26,522 nt of DNA from Candidatus Nanopelagicales bacterium (GTDB lineage: Bacteria; Actinomycetota; Actinomycetes; S36-B12): NCBI GenBank assembly GCA_030836325.1, contig JAURQC010000118.1, positions 1 through 26,522 of the forward strand. Reading direction: 5' to 3'. A program made the position numbers and the translations under genes. Below, piece by piece: positions 1 through 8,929 of this stretch. The first letter of the stretch is position 1. Every line of letters starts with the position of its first letter. Under the pieces are notes generated by a model. The model saw nothing but the letters and a program-made list of their open reading frames with translations, did not search any database and had not been told where the DNA came from.

Positions 1-74
1 ACCCGCGCTAGCCAGACACACCCGCGGTGGACCGGGTTCGAGGTCCGTGCCGGACCATGACGCACAATGCTGGG

Positions 75-1913
75 ATGCGCCGCCTTCCCCTCGCCTTGAT
101 GACCGTCACAGCCCTCATCGCAGGCCTGTTGGTAGGTCAGGTGGGCAGTTCATCGTCGGCCCAGGCGAACTCGCCCGATCGGGTTATCAGCGGGTGGATG
201 CCGTATTGGATGACATCTCCTGGTCGACCCATGGGTGTGGACAGTGCCGTCGCCAATGCTGATCTGTTCGAAGATGTTTCTCCCTTTTGGTACTCGGCTA
301 CCGCCCGAAAAGGTGGTGGAGTCCAGGTCAAGCTCAATCCAAATTTCACCAACGGTGACGCTAATGTCGCATGGGCGATGGAGCGACTCCGTGCAGCCGG
401 GCTAGTTGTTCTTCCAGCTATCGCCGATGCATCCGGCAAAGGTCGGATGGCTGCGACGCTTGCTGATCCGGCTTTGCGTGGACAGCACATCGCAGACCTC
501 GTCGCTCTCGTTGTCAACAATGGCTACGACGGCCTGGATCTGGATTACGAGAACTTCGCCTTCAGCGATGGTCGCTCGACGTGGGATGCGACCCTGCCAG
601 TGTGGACGACCTTCGTGGCCGAACTCGGCGCAGCGTTGCATGCGCAAGGCAAATTGCTCTCCGCAACCGTTCCCGGGCCGTGCGATACGCGCAACAGGTG
701 TGGTGGCCGCAACGGCTATTGGGTGTACAACATTCCTGGGATCGCCCCGCACGTGGATCGAATTCGCATCATGGCCTACGACTACACCTATAACTCCGTA
801 GGTCCGATCGCCCCGCTGGATTGGGTCCGCGCAAACGTCGAGCATGCGGTGACCGTGATGGACGCCTCCAAGTTGCAGATTGGGGTGCCCACGTATGGTC
901 GCGCTCGCACCCGCACGAAGAGCGGTGGCGCCTATCGGCTGTCCGGCGTGTGTCCCAGCAAAAACGGAACATCGGCCGAACGTCGCGCCTGGCGCTCTGC
1001 AACCTCCATGGCCGCTGTCACGGCTTCGGGCATTCCCGAACTTCTGGCGACGTACGGACTGACCGACGCCGACGTCACCTGGGACCCGATTCGTCAGGAG
1101 AGTTCCTTCCGGTACACCAAGCAGGTCGACTGGACCGATTCTTCGGGGAACCAGCAGACCTGTAACGCAAAGCGACAGGTGAACTTTGTAGGTCCTGACG
1201 GCGTGCTCGCCCGCACTCAGCTCGTCGGGCAGTACGGGCTCAATGGGGCGGCGCTTTGGACCATCGGTGGCGAGAATCCCGCACAGTGGGCCGCGATACG
1301 CACTTATGCGCAGTCGCTTGCACCGGCTGAAGCCGTGGTCGCCATCGACGCCACTCCGGTCGTCGCTTTCGGGCAACCGACGTCCGTCGCCGGTGGTGTG
1401 ACATTCAATGGCGCCCCGGTGCCGGATATCCCTGTGACTTTGGAGTTCCAGCCATCAGGCAGCGAGGACTGGCAAGCCTTGCAGGTTGTCAACAGTGGGC
1501 CAGACGGTGCGGTCGCGTACCAGGTTGTTCTGTCAGGAACAGGTCGTCTCCGACTCACGGTGCCGGATAACGGCGCCATGGCGGCCTCGCAGAGCGGAGC
1601 ATTCGACGTCGCTGTTGGCGCTACCGTCACGGCTCGAGCCAAGACGAAGAAGGTTGGGCCTCGAGACCGAATAAAGGTTCGGGCGATCGTTCGTCCAGCG
1701 CAGGCGAATCAAAAGGTGATCTTGCAGGTGCTCAAGAACGGCACTTGGCGCAAGGTGAAGGGTGCTCGAACCAACGCCAAGGGTCGCGTAACGATCAAGG
1801 CGAAGGCGCAAAAGGCCAAGAAGCGGTGGACCTATCGAGTGGTCACGCGAGGCGCGGGCGGAATCGCGCCAGGCATCTCGCAGGAGTTCACGATTCGGGT
1901 GAAGAAAAAATAG
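75..1913 (+). CDS. Secreted GH18 (chitinase-like) glycosidase with C-terminal Ig-like and Lys-rich tail
   Basis: Exported family 18 glycoside hydrolase, expected to act outside the cell on chitin or related beta-1,4-GlcNAc polymers, peptidoglycan or spore-type substrates. I chose the ATG at 75 because it gives a clean signal peptide (MRRLPLALMTV, ending near SSAQA). An in-frame ATG at 57 would add six residues, and neither has a good Shine-Dalgarno (SD) site. The catalytic GH18 motif DGLDLDYENF (DxxDxDxE) places the acid glutamate at residue 159 from this start. It is followed by the barrel motif RIRIMAYDYTY and the late strand GAALWTIGGENP. The barrel covers roughly residues 35-420. After it come one or two beta-rich Ig/bacterial-surface-like modules (about 425-520 and 525-610), the second very basic (KTKKVGPRDRIKV) and ending in IRVKKK. 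Total 612 aa. The GH18 fold is clear. Chitin as substrate is inferred, supported by an AA10 LPMO elsewhere in the window. Confidence 0.85.
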   Translation: MRRLPLALMTVTALIAGLLVGQVGSSSSAQANSPDRVISGWMPYWMTSPGRPMGVDSAVANADLFEDVSPFWYSATARKGGGVQVKLNPNFTNGDANVAWAMERLRAAGLVVLPAIADASGKGRMAATLADPALRGQHIADLVALVVNNGYDGLDLDYENFAFSDGRSTWDATLPVWTTFVAELGAALHAQGKLLSATVPGPCDTRNRCGGRNGYWVYNIPGIAPHVDRIRIMAYDYTYNSVGPIAPLDWVRANVEHAVTVMDASKLQIGVPTYGRARTRTKSGGAYRLSGVCPSKNGTSAERRAWRSATSMAAVTASGIPELLATYGLTDADVTWDPIRQESSFRYTKQVDWTDSSGNQQTCNAKRQVNFVGPDGVLARTQLVGQYGLNGAALWTIGGENPAQWAAIRTYAQSLAPAEAVVAIDATPVVAFGQPTSVAGGVTFNGAPVPDIPVTLEFQPSGSEDWQALQVVNSGPDGAVAYQVVLSGTGRLRLTVPDNGAMAASQSGAFDVAVGATVTARAKTKKVGPRDRIKVRAIVRPAQANQKVILQVLKNGTWRKVKGARTNAKGRVTIKAKAQKAKKRWTYRVVTRGAGGIAPGISQEFTIRVKKK

Positions 1914-1940
1914 GAGACGAGGCCTACGCCGTCTTGACGA

Positions 1941-3689
1941 TCAAACGCGAGCGACGTCAAACCACCGCAACGTTTCGAAGTCCTGCGAGCCACCGGGGAA
2001 TTGCTCCGCGAGATCCGGCTCTCCCATAGATTCCATGAGCGAGCAGGCGAATGCAAGGTAGTCGTTCAGTGCGCTTTCGGGAGCTCGATCGTGATGCACC
2101 GGGTACGTCATGCGCCCGTCATCGTCGTAGCTCAGTTGGTTCAAGCGCAGCGGCGGTTCGATAGGCCCGTCCTTGTGTTGCCACAACCCTGACGCGGCAT
2201 CGAAGGAATACAGCGGCAGCAGGCGATGGCCGAACTCGGCCGTGAGATGGACAGCGCTAACGAGGTACTGGAAGACCGGTTCGGAGATGAAGTAGTTGAA
2301 GTTGATCCGTGTCCACCCGGGCTTGATCCCCTCGCACCCTTGGCTGATCTCGCGCTCGAACTCGTGTGAGCGCTCCACGTCGATACCCAGGAGTCGGTGT
2401 CCATAGGGACCCGCGCACGAGCAGCCGCCTCGCGATTGGATACCGAACAGATCATTCAAGATAGCCACGATGAAGTTGTGGTGCAGGTAGCGGGCACCCG
2501 GGCGTCGAACCACAAAGCTGGTGATAGACAGGCGCTCGGCCTTCGTGTTGCCCAGGATCTCGATGGCTGGGTTGGTGCTCCAGCTTGCGATAGCCCGACG
2601 CACGAAATCCTCTTCGCGGGCTCGTATCGAATCAACACCGACGGCGTCTTTGAGATCGAACACCAGGCCGGCGCGGATGGATTCGATGATGGCGGGAGTC
2701 CCGCCTTCCTCCCGGTGTTCGGGATCGGACAAGTACAGATGCTCTTCGGGATTCACGTACGCGACTGTTCCTCCGCCGACGATGTCAGGGACCTTGTTGG
2801 TGGCAAGTTCACGTCGCACAAGGAGTACTCCCGGCGTCCCAGGACCACCGATGAACTTGTGTGGAGATAAGAACACTGCGTCCTTGTAGGAAAGCGGGTG
2901 TTCAGAACAACGTGGCTGCATGTCGATATCTACGTACGGTCCGCATGCGGCGTAGTCCCAGAAAGCAAGCGCCCCGTGCTCATGGAGCATCGTGCTGATG
3001 GCGTGGGTGTCGGTGACGATGCCCGTCACGTTGCTTGCTGCACTGAACGAGCCGATGCGCAAAGGACGATGGGCGTACTCCTCGAGGCGCTGACGCAGGA
3101 CGTTCACATCGAGGTGTCCGTCGGAATCCTCGGGGATGGCAATCACGTCCGCGATTGACTCGCGCCACGGCAGCTCATTGCTGTGGTGCTCGTAGGGTCC
3201 AATGAACACGACCGGGCGTTCGGACGCCGGAATGTGTGAACTCAGGTGATACCTCGCATTGAGATCGGCCGGTATGCGCAGGTTGAGCAGACCGATCATC
3301 TTGTTGACGGCTGCCGTCGAGCCTGAGCCGCAGAAAATGAGACAGGTGTCGTTGTCGGCGTTAACTGCTTCCTTGATGCGGGCACGAGCATCTTCGCGGA
3401 GCCGGGTGGTTTGCAGCCCCGTACCGCTGGATTCGGTGTGGGTATTGGCGTAGCGGGGGAGGACCTCGTCTCGGATGAAGTCCTCGATGAAGGACAGGGC
3501 GCGGCCAGACGCGGTGTAGTCGGCGTAGGTCACGCGGCGGGCTCCGAAGGGCCCCCACATCACCTGATCGTCGCCGATCACCGATTCGCGGATTCGGTCG
3601 AGGATGGGGCGCGAGGGCAGGTCGGCGCGTGCCGGAGGCGTGGCGAACCGACTGGGGTCAATTTCCGGAAGGCACTGGTGCTCGTCCAT
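1941..3689 (-). CDS. Class V PLP aminotransferase, cysteine-desulfurase-like
   Basis: Fold-type I, class V PLP enzyme related to cysteine desulfurases, selenocysteine lyases and isopenicillin N epimerases. With the ATG at 3689 it is 582 aa. Visible motifs are [12 protein letters not shown] near the N-terminus (the position of YGNP in NifS/SufS), the phosphate loop GSGSTAA (about 121-127), EHHSN (167-171), the PLP aspartate in FWDYAA (D245) and the Schiff-base lysine in SPHKFIGG (K278). The loop [11 protein letters not shown] (cysteines 423 and 425) sits where the desulfurase catalytic cysteine lies. About 150 extra residues follow the usual end, making it longer than SufS (about 400 aa). The reading frame stays open upstream, but TACCCT lies exactly 6 nt before the 3689 ATG, which favours a leaderless start there (alternative ATG at 3710). 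It converges on the GH18 gene and is divergent from clpS. The sulfur substrate is inferred; no known partner gene is adjacent. Confidence 0.82.
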   Translation of the reverse strand: MDEHQCLPEIDPSRFATPPARADLPSRPILDRIRESVIGDDQVMWGPFGARRVTYADYTASGRALSFIEDFIRDEVLPRYANTHTESSGTGLQTTRLREDARARIKEAVNADNDTCLIFCGSGSTAAVNKMIGLLNLRIPADLNARYHLSSHIPASERPVVFIGPYEHHSNELPWRESIADVIAIPEDSDGHLDVNVLRQRLEEYAHRPLRIGSFSAASNVTGIVTDTHAISTMLHEHGALAFWDYAACGPYVDIDMQPRCSEHPLSYKDAVFLSPHKFIGGPGTPGVLLVRRELATNKVPDIVGGGTVAYVNPEEHLYLSDPEHREEGGTPAIIESIRAGLVFDLKDAVGVDSIRAREEDFVRRAIASWSTNPAIEILGNTKAERLSITSFVVRRPGARYLHHNFIVAILNDLFGIQSRGGCSCAGPYGHRLLGIDVERSHEFEREISQGCEGIKPGWTRINFNYFISEPVFQYLVSAVHLTAEFGHRLLPLYSFDAASGLWQHKDGPIEPPLRLNQLSYDDDGRMTYPVHHDRAPESALNDYLAFACSLMESMGEPDLAEQFPGGSQDFETLRWFDVARV

Positions 3690-3695
3690 GCGCAC

Positions 3696-3701
3696 AGGGT
3701 A
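3696..3701 (-). promoter_or_regulatory. -10 box (TACCCT) for leaderless aminotransferase mRNA
   Basis: Reading the minus strand, TACCCT is followed by six bases (GTGCGC) and then the ATG at 3689. A transcript starting about 7 nt after the hexamer would begin at the start codon. There is no SD-like sequence in front of this ATG. The same spacing occurs at several other genes in the window. Confidence 0.5.
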
Positions 3702-3750
3702 CGTCGACATCGTCGAGCCCGCGTGCTCCTGCGAGACTTGGGGTGTGGTC

Positions 3751-4044
3751 ATGGTGTCTGTGCCCGTCGAGGTAGCTCCCGACGAGCAGGTTGAGGAGGT
3801 CGTCGAGACCCAGCGTCCCTGGATCACCATTGTCTGGAATGACCCCATCAACTTGATGTCCTACGTCACCTACGTCTTCATGACCTACTTCCATTACTCC
3901 CGCGAGAAGGCTGAGAAGTTGATGAACGACGTGCATCACGAGGGTCGGGCGGTCGTGTCATCGGGAACCCGTGAAGAGATGGAGCGCGATGTCAGCGCCA
4001 TGCACTCATACGGCCTATGGGCCACCATGCAGCGAGATGACTGA
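3751..4044 (+). CDS. clpS: ATP-dependent Clp protease adaptor ClpS
   Basis: ClpS binds N-end-rule substrates and delivers them to the ClpA/ClpC unfoldase of the cytoplasmic Clp protease. The 97 aa product has the family core: [16 protein letters not shown] (the N-D-x-x-N/M loop that holds the N-degron), the helix [19 protein letters not shown] with the conserved HHEG, and an ending [11 protein letters not shown]. The length matches the family (about 100 aa). The ATG at 3751 is preferred over the upstream open frame because the upstream residues are low-complexity and lie over the promoter region of the divergent aminotransferase. The next gene (DUF2017) begins 12 nt after the stop, a pairing conserved across actinobacteria. 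Confidence 0.93.
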   Translation: MVSVPVEVAPDEQVEEVVETQRPWITIVWNDPINLMSYVTYVFMTYFHYSREKAEKLMNDVHHEGRAVVSSGTREEMERDVSAMHSYGLWATMQRDD

Positions 4045-4056
4045 CGGGTAGCGGCT

Positions 4057-4644
4057 ATGACCTACGGATTCCAGCGCACGGCGACCGGGCGTGTCGTGCT
4101 GCGAGTTGATCAAGTGGAGCGGGGACTGCTCACATCTGTTGCGCACCAAGTGATCGATCTCGTCAAGCCCGAGGAGCCATCGCCCGACCAGGACCCCCTG
4201 GCTGCTCAGTTGGGCTGGATGGATGGCGACGTTGGAATTTCCGACGATCCTGCGGTGGCCCGCCTGCTGCCCGATGCCTACGAAAATTCCGATGACGCTC
4301 GAGATTTCCGCCGCTTCACGGAGAACGATCTGCGGCAGTCCAAGGTGCAGCACGCGACCACGATGCTGGAGGAGCTGGAGCGATCGGGGGAGAAGATCAC
4401 GGTCGCTTCACCGGAAAGTTGGTTGGGAACACTCAACGATGCTCGAATCGCCATCGGCACGCGCATTCAAATCTCTGAGGACAACCACGAGGAGCTATCA
4501 AACTTGCCTGAAGACGACCCACGAGCCGGTCTGTTCCATGTCTACGACTGGCTCACCTTCTTGCAGGAATCGCTCGTGCGGTGCCTGGATCCAACGCTCT
4601 ATGGCTTCGCGCCCGACGACGCACCGGTTGTCCAGGACGACTAG
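4057..4644 (+). CDS. DUF2017 family protein
   Basis: A 195 aa cytoplasmic, acidic, helix-rich protein with no signal peptide or membrane segment. It matches the DUF2017 family by position (directly after clpS) and by features: the early region VDQVERGLLTSVAHQVIDLV, the central DDARDFRRFTENDLRQSKV, the segment ESWLGTLNDARIAIGTRI and the C-terminal YDWLTFLQESLVRCL. The biochemical role is not known to me. Conserved linkage with ClpS and the CysO pathway suggests a link to proteolysis or sulfur-carrier turnover, which is inference only. Twelve nt separate it from clpS, so co-transcription is likely. A strong hairpin at 4700-4742 follows. Confidence 0.85.
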   Translation: MTYGFQRTATGRVVLRVDQVERGLLTSVAHQVIDLVKPEEPSPDQDPLAAQLGWMDGDVGISDDPAVARLLPDAYENSDDARDFRRFTENDLRQSKVQHATTMLEELERSGEKITVASPESWLGTLNDARIAIGTRIQISEDNHEELSNLPEDDPRAGLFHVYDWLTFLQESLVRCLDPTLYGFAPDDAPVVQDD

Positions 4645-4699
4645 TTCGTCTAACCCGGCTCGCTCTCGGTGCCCGACTAGCTGGCTTGAGGGACAAATA

Positions 4700-4742
4700 A
4701 AGGCGGCGGATCGGATGCCGGGAACATCCGATCCGCCGCCTT
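4700..4742. terminator. Bidirectional intrinsic terminator
   Basis: Perfect 18-bp inverted repeat: AAGGCGGCGGATCGGATG pairs with CATCCGATCCGCCGCCTT around a 7-nt loop (4718-4724). It lies between the converging DUF2017 gene and the rhodopsin gene. On the minus strand the stem is followed by TTATTTGTCC, on the plus strand by GTTCTTGG, so it could terminate both transcripts, better for the rhodopsin. Confidence 0.88.
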
Positions 4743-4771
4743 GTTCTTGGTAGAACTCGCGGAAGTGACCC

Positions 4772-5599
4772 CTACTTGCTGGAGGGAGCTTCCTCGAGTT
4801 CGTTCTCGTTGAACTCCGGCGAGTCCACGGCGCTCTTCTCGCGCGCAATCTTGTAGATCAGCAAGCCGAAGAGACACTTGGCGAGGACGTCTGCAATCGA
4901 GTAGCCGACCTGACGCCAAACGAAGGAGTCAGCGCCCTCGATGCCGAACATCGGGATCATGTACGAGATGGGGTAGACGCCCCAGGTAGCCAGAAGCAGC
5001 CAGCGGAGACCGTTGACGTCCTTGGAGACCTGGCCGGGCTGGGTCTTCGTCGCCTTGGTGAGTTCGACGAAGAGCACGTACAGGATGTAGAGGAACGGAA
5101 TCGTGGACAGTGCGCCCCAGATGGCCTTCGGTGCGGTATCGACGGCGATCTCGCCCGGGTAGCCCAGGATGATCATCAGCGCGGATGCGGGGATGAGCTT
5201 CATGAGCAGGGACTTACGCAGTGCACGCGGGAGCGCGAGAACGGCGATCGCCTCGAACAGCAGCAGCGGCACGGTGAGCAGCCAGTCGACGTAGCGGTAG
5301 CCCTCGTTGAAGCCTTCGCCATTGACGAACACGTAGCTCATGGCGTTCTGAGCCGCAGCAGCCTCGCCCGCATCAACGGCGACGAAGGATCCCTTGAAGG
5401 AATCGAAGATTCGCCAGTAGTGGTAGGCCGCGATCAGACAGACCATCGCCGAGACGACGAGTGCCTGACGGTAGCGCGGGAGAACGCGGCCCTGGACCGC
5501 GAGAAGGAAGACGAACGTCGCCAGCATCGATGCCAGCGCGAACGACAGAACGTTGTAGACAGTTTGGTACTGGGAGTAGTCAAGATTGACGACGTCCAC
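4772..5599 (-). CDS. Proton-pumping rhodopsin (actinorhodopsin/xanthorhodopsin type)
   Basis: Seven-helix, retinal-binding, light-driven outward proton pump in the cytoplasmic membrane, 275 aa. The start is GTG at 5599 with GGAGG five bases upstream. Key residues are visible. Helix C has RYVDWLLTVPLLLFE, giving acceptor D105, T109 and cytoplasmic donor E116 (the DTE set of proteorhodopsins). H60 in helix B is the proton-acceptor-associated histidine. K241 in DVLAKCLFG is the retinal Schiff-base lysine, with D237 one turn before it. L113 sits at the proteorhodopsin tuning position (L is the green type, Q the blue). Helix E carries ILGYPGE, with glycines at 146 and 149 in the region where xanthorhodopsin has the glycine that makes room for a carotenoid antenna. 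An antenna is possible but unproven. No retinal synthesis genes (blh, crtBIY) are in the window. The gene sits inverted inside the clpS-mec-cysO-cysM block. Confidence 0.95.
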   Translation of the reverse strand: MDVVNLDYSQYQTVYNVLSFALASMLATFVFLLAVQGRVLPRYRQALVVSAMVCLIAAYHYWRIFDSFKGSFVAVDAGEAAAAQNAMSYVFVNGEGFNEGYRYVDWLLTVPLLLFEAIAVLALPRALRKSLLMKLIPASALMIILGYPGEIAVDTAPKAIWGALSTIPFLYILYVLFVELTKATKTQPGQVSKDVNGLRWLLLATWGVYPISYMIPMFGIEGADSFVWRQVGYSIADVLAKCLFGLLIYKIAREKSAVDSPEFNENELEEAPSSK

Positions 5600-5619
5600 T
5601 CAGGCCTCCATGCTTTTGG

Positions 5620-5643
5620 GACGGCGGCCATTTGGCTGCCGTC
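5620..5643 (-). promoter_or_regulatory. Hairpin in the rhodopsin 5' leader
   Basis: GACGGCGGCC and GGCTGCCGTC pair over 10 bp (one G-T wobble) around the loop ATTT. In the rhodopsin transcript this stem lies about 20 nt before the start codon, just upstream of the GGAGG SD. It lacks a U-tract, so a leader-stabilising or translation-modulating stem is more likely than a terminator. Function unproven. Confidence 0.45.
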
Positions 5644-5788
5644 GGACGTTTCAGATCGCTGGGCGCTTTCCCGGCGAGCACTCAGCGGGTAAGAGCGTGG
5701 TGGTTGCCACACGCGAGCGCAAGTTGAACAAGCCGTGAATCAGAAATTGCGACAGAAATGTGTTGCTTTATGTCCGATTTGTCCAGGC

Positions 5789-5794
5789 TAGGCT
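5789..5794 (+). promoter_or_regulatory. -10 box (TAGGCT) for leaderless mec mRNA
   Basis: TAGGCT is followed by TATGGA (6 nt) and the GTG start at 5801. There is no SD site. An overlapping ATG at 5796 is out of frame. The spacing supports transcription beginning at or next to the GTG. Confidence 0.55.
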
Positions 5795-5800
5795 TATGGA

Positions 5801-6226
5801 GTGGCTCGCACACTCGTACTCCCCCAGACCCTGATCGCCGAACTGGTTGAGCATGCCCGGCGCGATCACCCGGATGAAGCATGCGGCGTGATCGCCGGCC
5901 CGGACTACAGCAGTCCCCAGCGCTTCATCCCGATGGTCAATGCCGCCCGCTCACCAACGTTCTACGAATTCGATTCGTCCGACCTGCTGAGGTTGTACCG
6001 GGACATGGACGACCGCGATGAGGTGCCCGCGGTCATCTACCACTCGCACACCGCTACTGAGGCTTACCCGTCGCGAACGGACATCTCCTACGCTTCCGAA
6101 CCCGACGCCCATTACGTCCTGGTCTCCACCCGCGAGACGGGTAACGACGACGGTCCTTACGAACTCCGCTCGTTCCACATTGTGGACGGCGAGGTCTTTG
6201 AGGACGTCGTCGTCGTTCGAAATTGA
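5801..6226 (+). CDS. mec: JAMM/MPN+ metalloprotease Mec, processing CysO-cysteine
   Basis: Zinc-dependent JAMM-fold peptidase. In M. tuberculosis, Mec releases cysteine from the C-terminus of the sulfur-carrier CysO after CysM has joined serine-derived carbon to the CysO thiocarboxylate. The 141 aa product has the complete JAMM signature: E26 in DEACGVI, then HSHTATEAYPSRTD giving H81, H83, S91 and D94. It opens with LVLPQTLIAELVEHARRDHP, as is typical for the family. The GTG start at 5801 is chosen from the leaderless -10 six nt upstream. It is followed by cysO after a 131-nt gap with its own promoter, so the pathway has at least two transcription starts. Confidence 0.93.
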   Translation: MARTLVLPQTLIAELVEHARRDHPDEACGVIAGPDYSSPQRFIPMVNAARSPTFYEFDSSDLLRLYRDMDDRDEVPAVIYHSHTATEAYPSRTDISYASEPDAHYVLVSTRETGNDDGPYELRSFHIVDGEVFEDVVVVRN

Positions 6227-6323
6227 GTGCTAGTCGGCCCCGTGCCCAGAACCACTCGACCGCCCGTCCTGCAAAGGATTTGCACCTGATTTACCTGTAG
6301 TCGTGTATTCAACTATCTCCGCT

Positions 6324-6329
6324 TAGGCT
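6324..6329 (+). promoter_or_regulatory. Promoter (-10 TAGGCT) and SD for cysO-cysM
   Basis: TAGGCT at 6324-6329 is followed by a short leader containing GAAAGAGAGG (6341-6350), an SD-like site seven nt before the cysO ATG at 6358. Unlike mec, this gene has a real leader of about 20 nt. Confidence 0.5.
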
Positions 6330-6357
6330 TGTGGGGCATCGAAAGAGAGGTCCGTCC

Positions 6358-7579
<1,222 letters not shown>

Positions 7580-7581
7580 CA

Positions 7582-7607
7582 TCCCGCCCCCGCTGGCGGG
7601 GGCGGGA
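7582..7607. terminator. GC-rich intrinsic terminator after cysM
   Basis: TCCCGCCCCCG (7582-7592) pairs perfectly with CGGGGGCGGGA (7597-7607) around a CTGG loop. It starts two nt past the cysM stop and sits between convergent genes (cysM and the minus-strand membrane protein ending at 7614). There is no U-tract, as is common in actinobacteria. Confidence 0.78.
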
Positions 7608-7613
7608 CAGCAA

Positions 7614-8030
7614 CTAGCGGGTCTGACTGAACCAGACCTTTGCGCTCTCAGTGTTCACGATGAGCACGATCAATAGGTTGATGAGGATCTGGATCCAGCC
7701 ACCGTTACCGAGGTGGAAGAAACCAAACACGATGTTGATGACCGCAAGGACGGAGATCAGCATCTGCGCTGTCGCGCTACCGGCGAATGTCAATCGTGTG
7801 AGCCAGAAGTAGATGAGCCCGAGCAGGATCATCATGAATCCGTTGAACCACAGGTAGAACGTGGACACAGTCACTTCTTGGCCGAAGCTGTTGACGTACG
7901 TCGGGTTCTCTCCAAATGCAGAAAGCACGATCAAGATGCCGAACGTGAGATTCAAGATGCCGGCCAGAGCGATTAACACTCCGACGATGGTCACTCCGCC
8001 GGGACGCTTGATTGCTGCGTCAGCTGCCAT
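7614..8030 (-). CDS. Small integral membrane protein, four predicted helices
   Basis: A 138 aa hydrophobic protein of unknown function. Four membrane segments can be read: VTIVGVLIALAGILNLTFGI, LWFNGFMMILLGLIYFW, QMLISVLAVINIVFGFF and IQILINLLIVLIV. A short extracytoplasmic loop (GENPTYVNSFGQEVTVS) lies between the first two. It resembles the small DUF7144-type actinobacterial membrane proteins, but I cannot confirm the family. The start has a strong SD (GAGGAGG) five nt upstream of the ATG at 8030 and a -10 TACCCT at 8079-8084. It is divergent from murI, sharing a promoter region of about 100 bp. In M. tuberculosis this slot between cysM and murI holds a rhomboid-family protein, which this is not. 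Confidence 0.8.
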   Translation of the reverse strand: MAADAAIKRPGGVTIVGVLIALAGILNLTFGILIVLSAFGENPTYVNSFGQEVTVSTFYLWFNGFMMILLGLIYFWLTRLTFAGSATAQMLISVLAVINIVFGFFHLGNGGWIQILINLLIVLIVNTESAKVWFSQTR

Positions 8031-8078
8031 ATTCCCTCCTCAGGGAAGTCGCATGACCCCGATGGCCACGCGTCAATC

Positions 8079-8084
8079 AGGGTA
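8079..8084 (-). promoter_or_regulatory. -10 box (TACCCT) for the membrane protein gene
   Basis: Minus-strand TACCCT lies 48 nt upstream of the ATG at 8030, giving a leader that carries a GAGGAGG SD. It forms a divergent promoter pair with the murI -10 at 8120-8125. Confidence 0.4.
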
Positions 8085-8119
8085 GGGATGTTCCCGATCC
8101 GTCGAACCGTGGCGCGCCG

Positions 8120-8125
8120 TACGCT
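8120..8125 (+). promoter_or_regulatory. -10 box (TACGCT) for murI
   Basis: TACGCT is followed by GGAGGGGTT and the murI ATG at 8135. The 9-nt gap contains a perfect SD, but a transcript starting 7 nt after the hexamer would lose it. murI may use a leaderless start here, or the SD from a longer transcript. Confidence 0.4.
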
Positions 8126-8134
8126 GGAGGGGTT

Positions 8135-8929
8135 ATGGCTAACAACTCGCCAATCGGGGTGTTCGATTCCGGCTTTGGCGGATTGACGGTGGCTCGTTCG
8201 ATCATCGATCAGCTGCCGCACGAATCGATCCGCTATGTCGGTGATACCGAACGTGGCCCCTACGGTCCCCAGCCCATTGCCAGGGTTCGTGAGTTCTCCC
8301 TTGAGATCATGGATCGACTGGTGGCCGATGGCGTCAAAGCCTTGGTCATCGCCTGCAACTCGGCTAGTTCGGCTACCTTGCGAGATGCGCGGGAGCGATA
8401 CGACGTTCCGGTGATCGAGGTAGTTCACCCGGCGGTCAGGCGCGCAGTGTCGGCCACGCGGTCCGGCATCGTCGGCGTTATCGGAACGCAAGCCACGATC
8501 AATTCCAAGGCCTACGACGACGCATTCGCAGCCGCACCTCACATCTCATTGCAGTCCCAGGCTTGCCCGAAGTTCGTCGACCTCGTTGAGGCCGGTGTCA
8601 CCAGTGGTGATGAGGCGATCACGATTGCCCGGGAATATCTTGCGCCGTTGCAGATCAAGGACGTAGACACTCTCGTCCTCGGATGCACGCACTACCCGCT
8701 TCTAACAGGTGTGTTGTCCTACGTGATGGGTGAAGACGTAACGCTTGTGTCCAGTGCGGAGGAGACGGCCAAAGATGTCTATCGCGTCCTAGTGGCTGGA
8801 GATTTGCAACGCGATCCGCAAGCGGGACCACCCACGTATGAGTTCCTCGTAACCGGGGATCCTCGGGCATTCCAGGAGCACGGCCGACGATTCCTAGGGC
8901 CAGAGGTTGGCAGCGTTAGTTCGCTGTAG
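8135..8929 (+). CDS. murI: Glutamate racemase
   Basis: Cofactor-independent racemase converting L-Glu to D-Glu for peptidoglycan, cytoplasmic, 264 aa. It has the N-terminal family motif [17 protein letters not shown], the first catalytic cysteine in [12 protein letters not shown] and the second in [11 protein letters not shown]. These two cysteines act on opposite faces of the substrate. The aspartate and glutamate helpers are in FDSG and DTERGPYG. The start ATG has GGAGGGG two nt upstream. Its position between cysM and rph follows the M. tuberculosis order. Its 3' end overlaps the convergent MFS gene by 14 nt. Confidence 0.95.
   Translation: MANNSPIGVFDSGFGGLTVARSIIDQLPHESIRYVGDTERGPYGPQPIARVREFSLEIMDRLVADGVKALVIACNSASSATLRDARERYDVPVIEVVHPAVRRAVSATRSGIVGVIGTQATINSKAYDDAFAAAPHISLQSQACPKFVDLVEAGVTSGDEAITIAREYLAPLQIKDVDTLVLGCTHYPLLTGVLSYVMGEDVTLVSSAEETAKDVYRVLVAGDLQRDPQAGPPTYEFLVTGDPRAFQEHGRRFLGPEVGSVSSL

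Noticed and set aside
1..60. GGTTCGA in the first bases, like a tRNA T-loop
   Set aside because: The five bases on either side do not pair as a T stem and no acceptor or anticodon arm fits in the short space.
402..1376. 324-codon open frame on the minus strand across the GH18 gene
   Set aside because: Antisense shadow of a strongly supported GH18 frame; the translation has no fold or motif and is rich in Arg, Gly and His as expected from reversed GC-rich codons.
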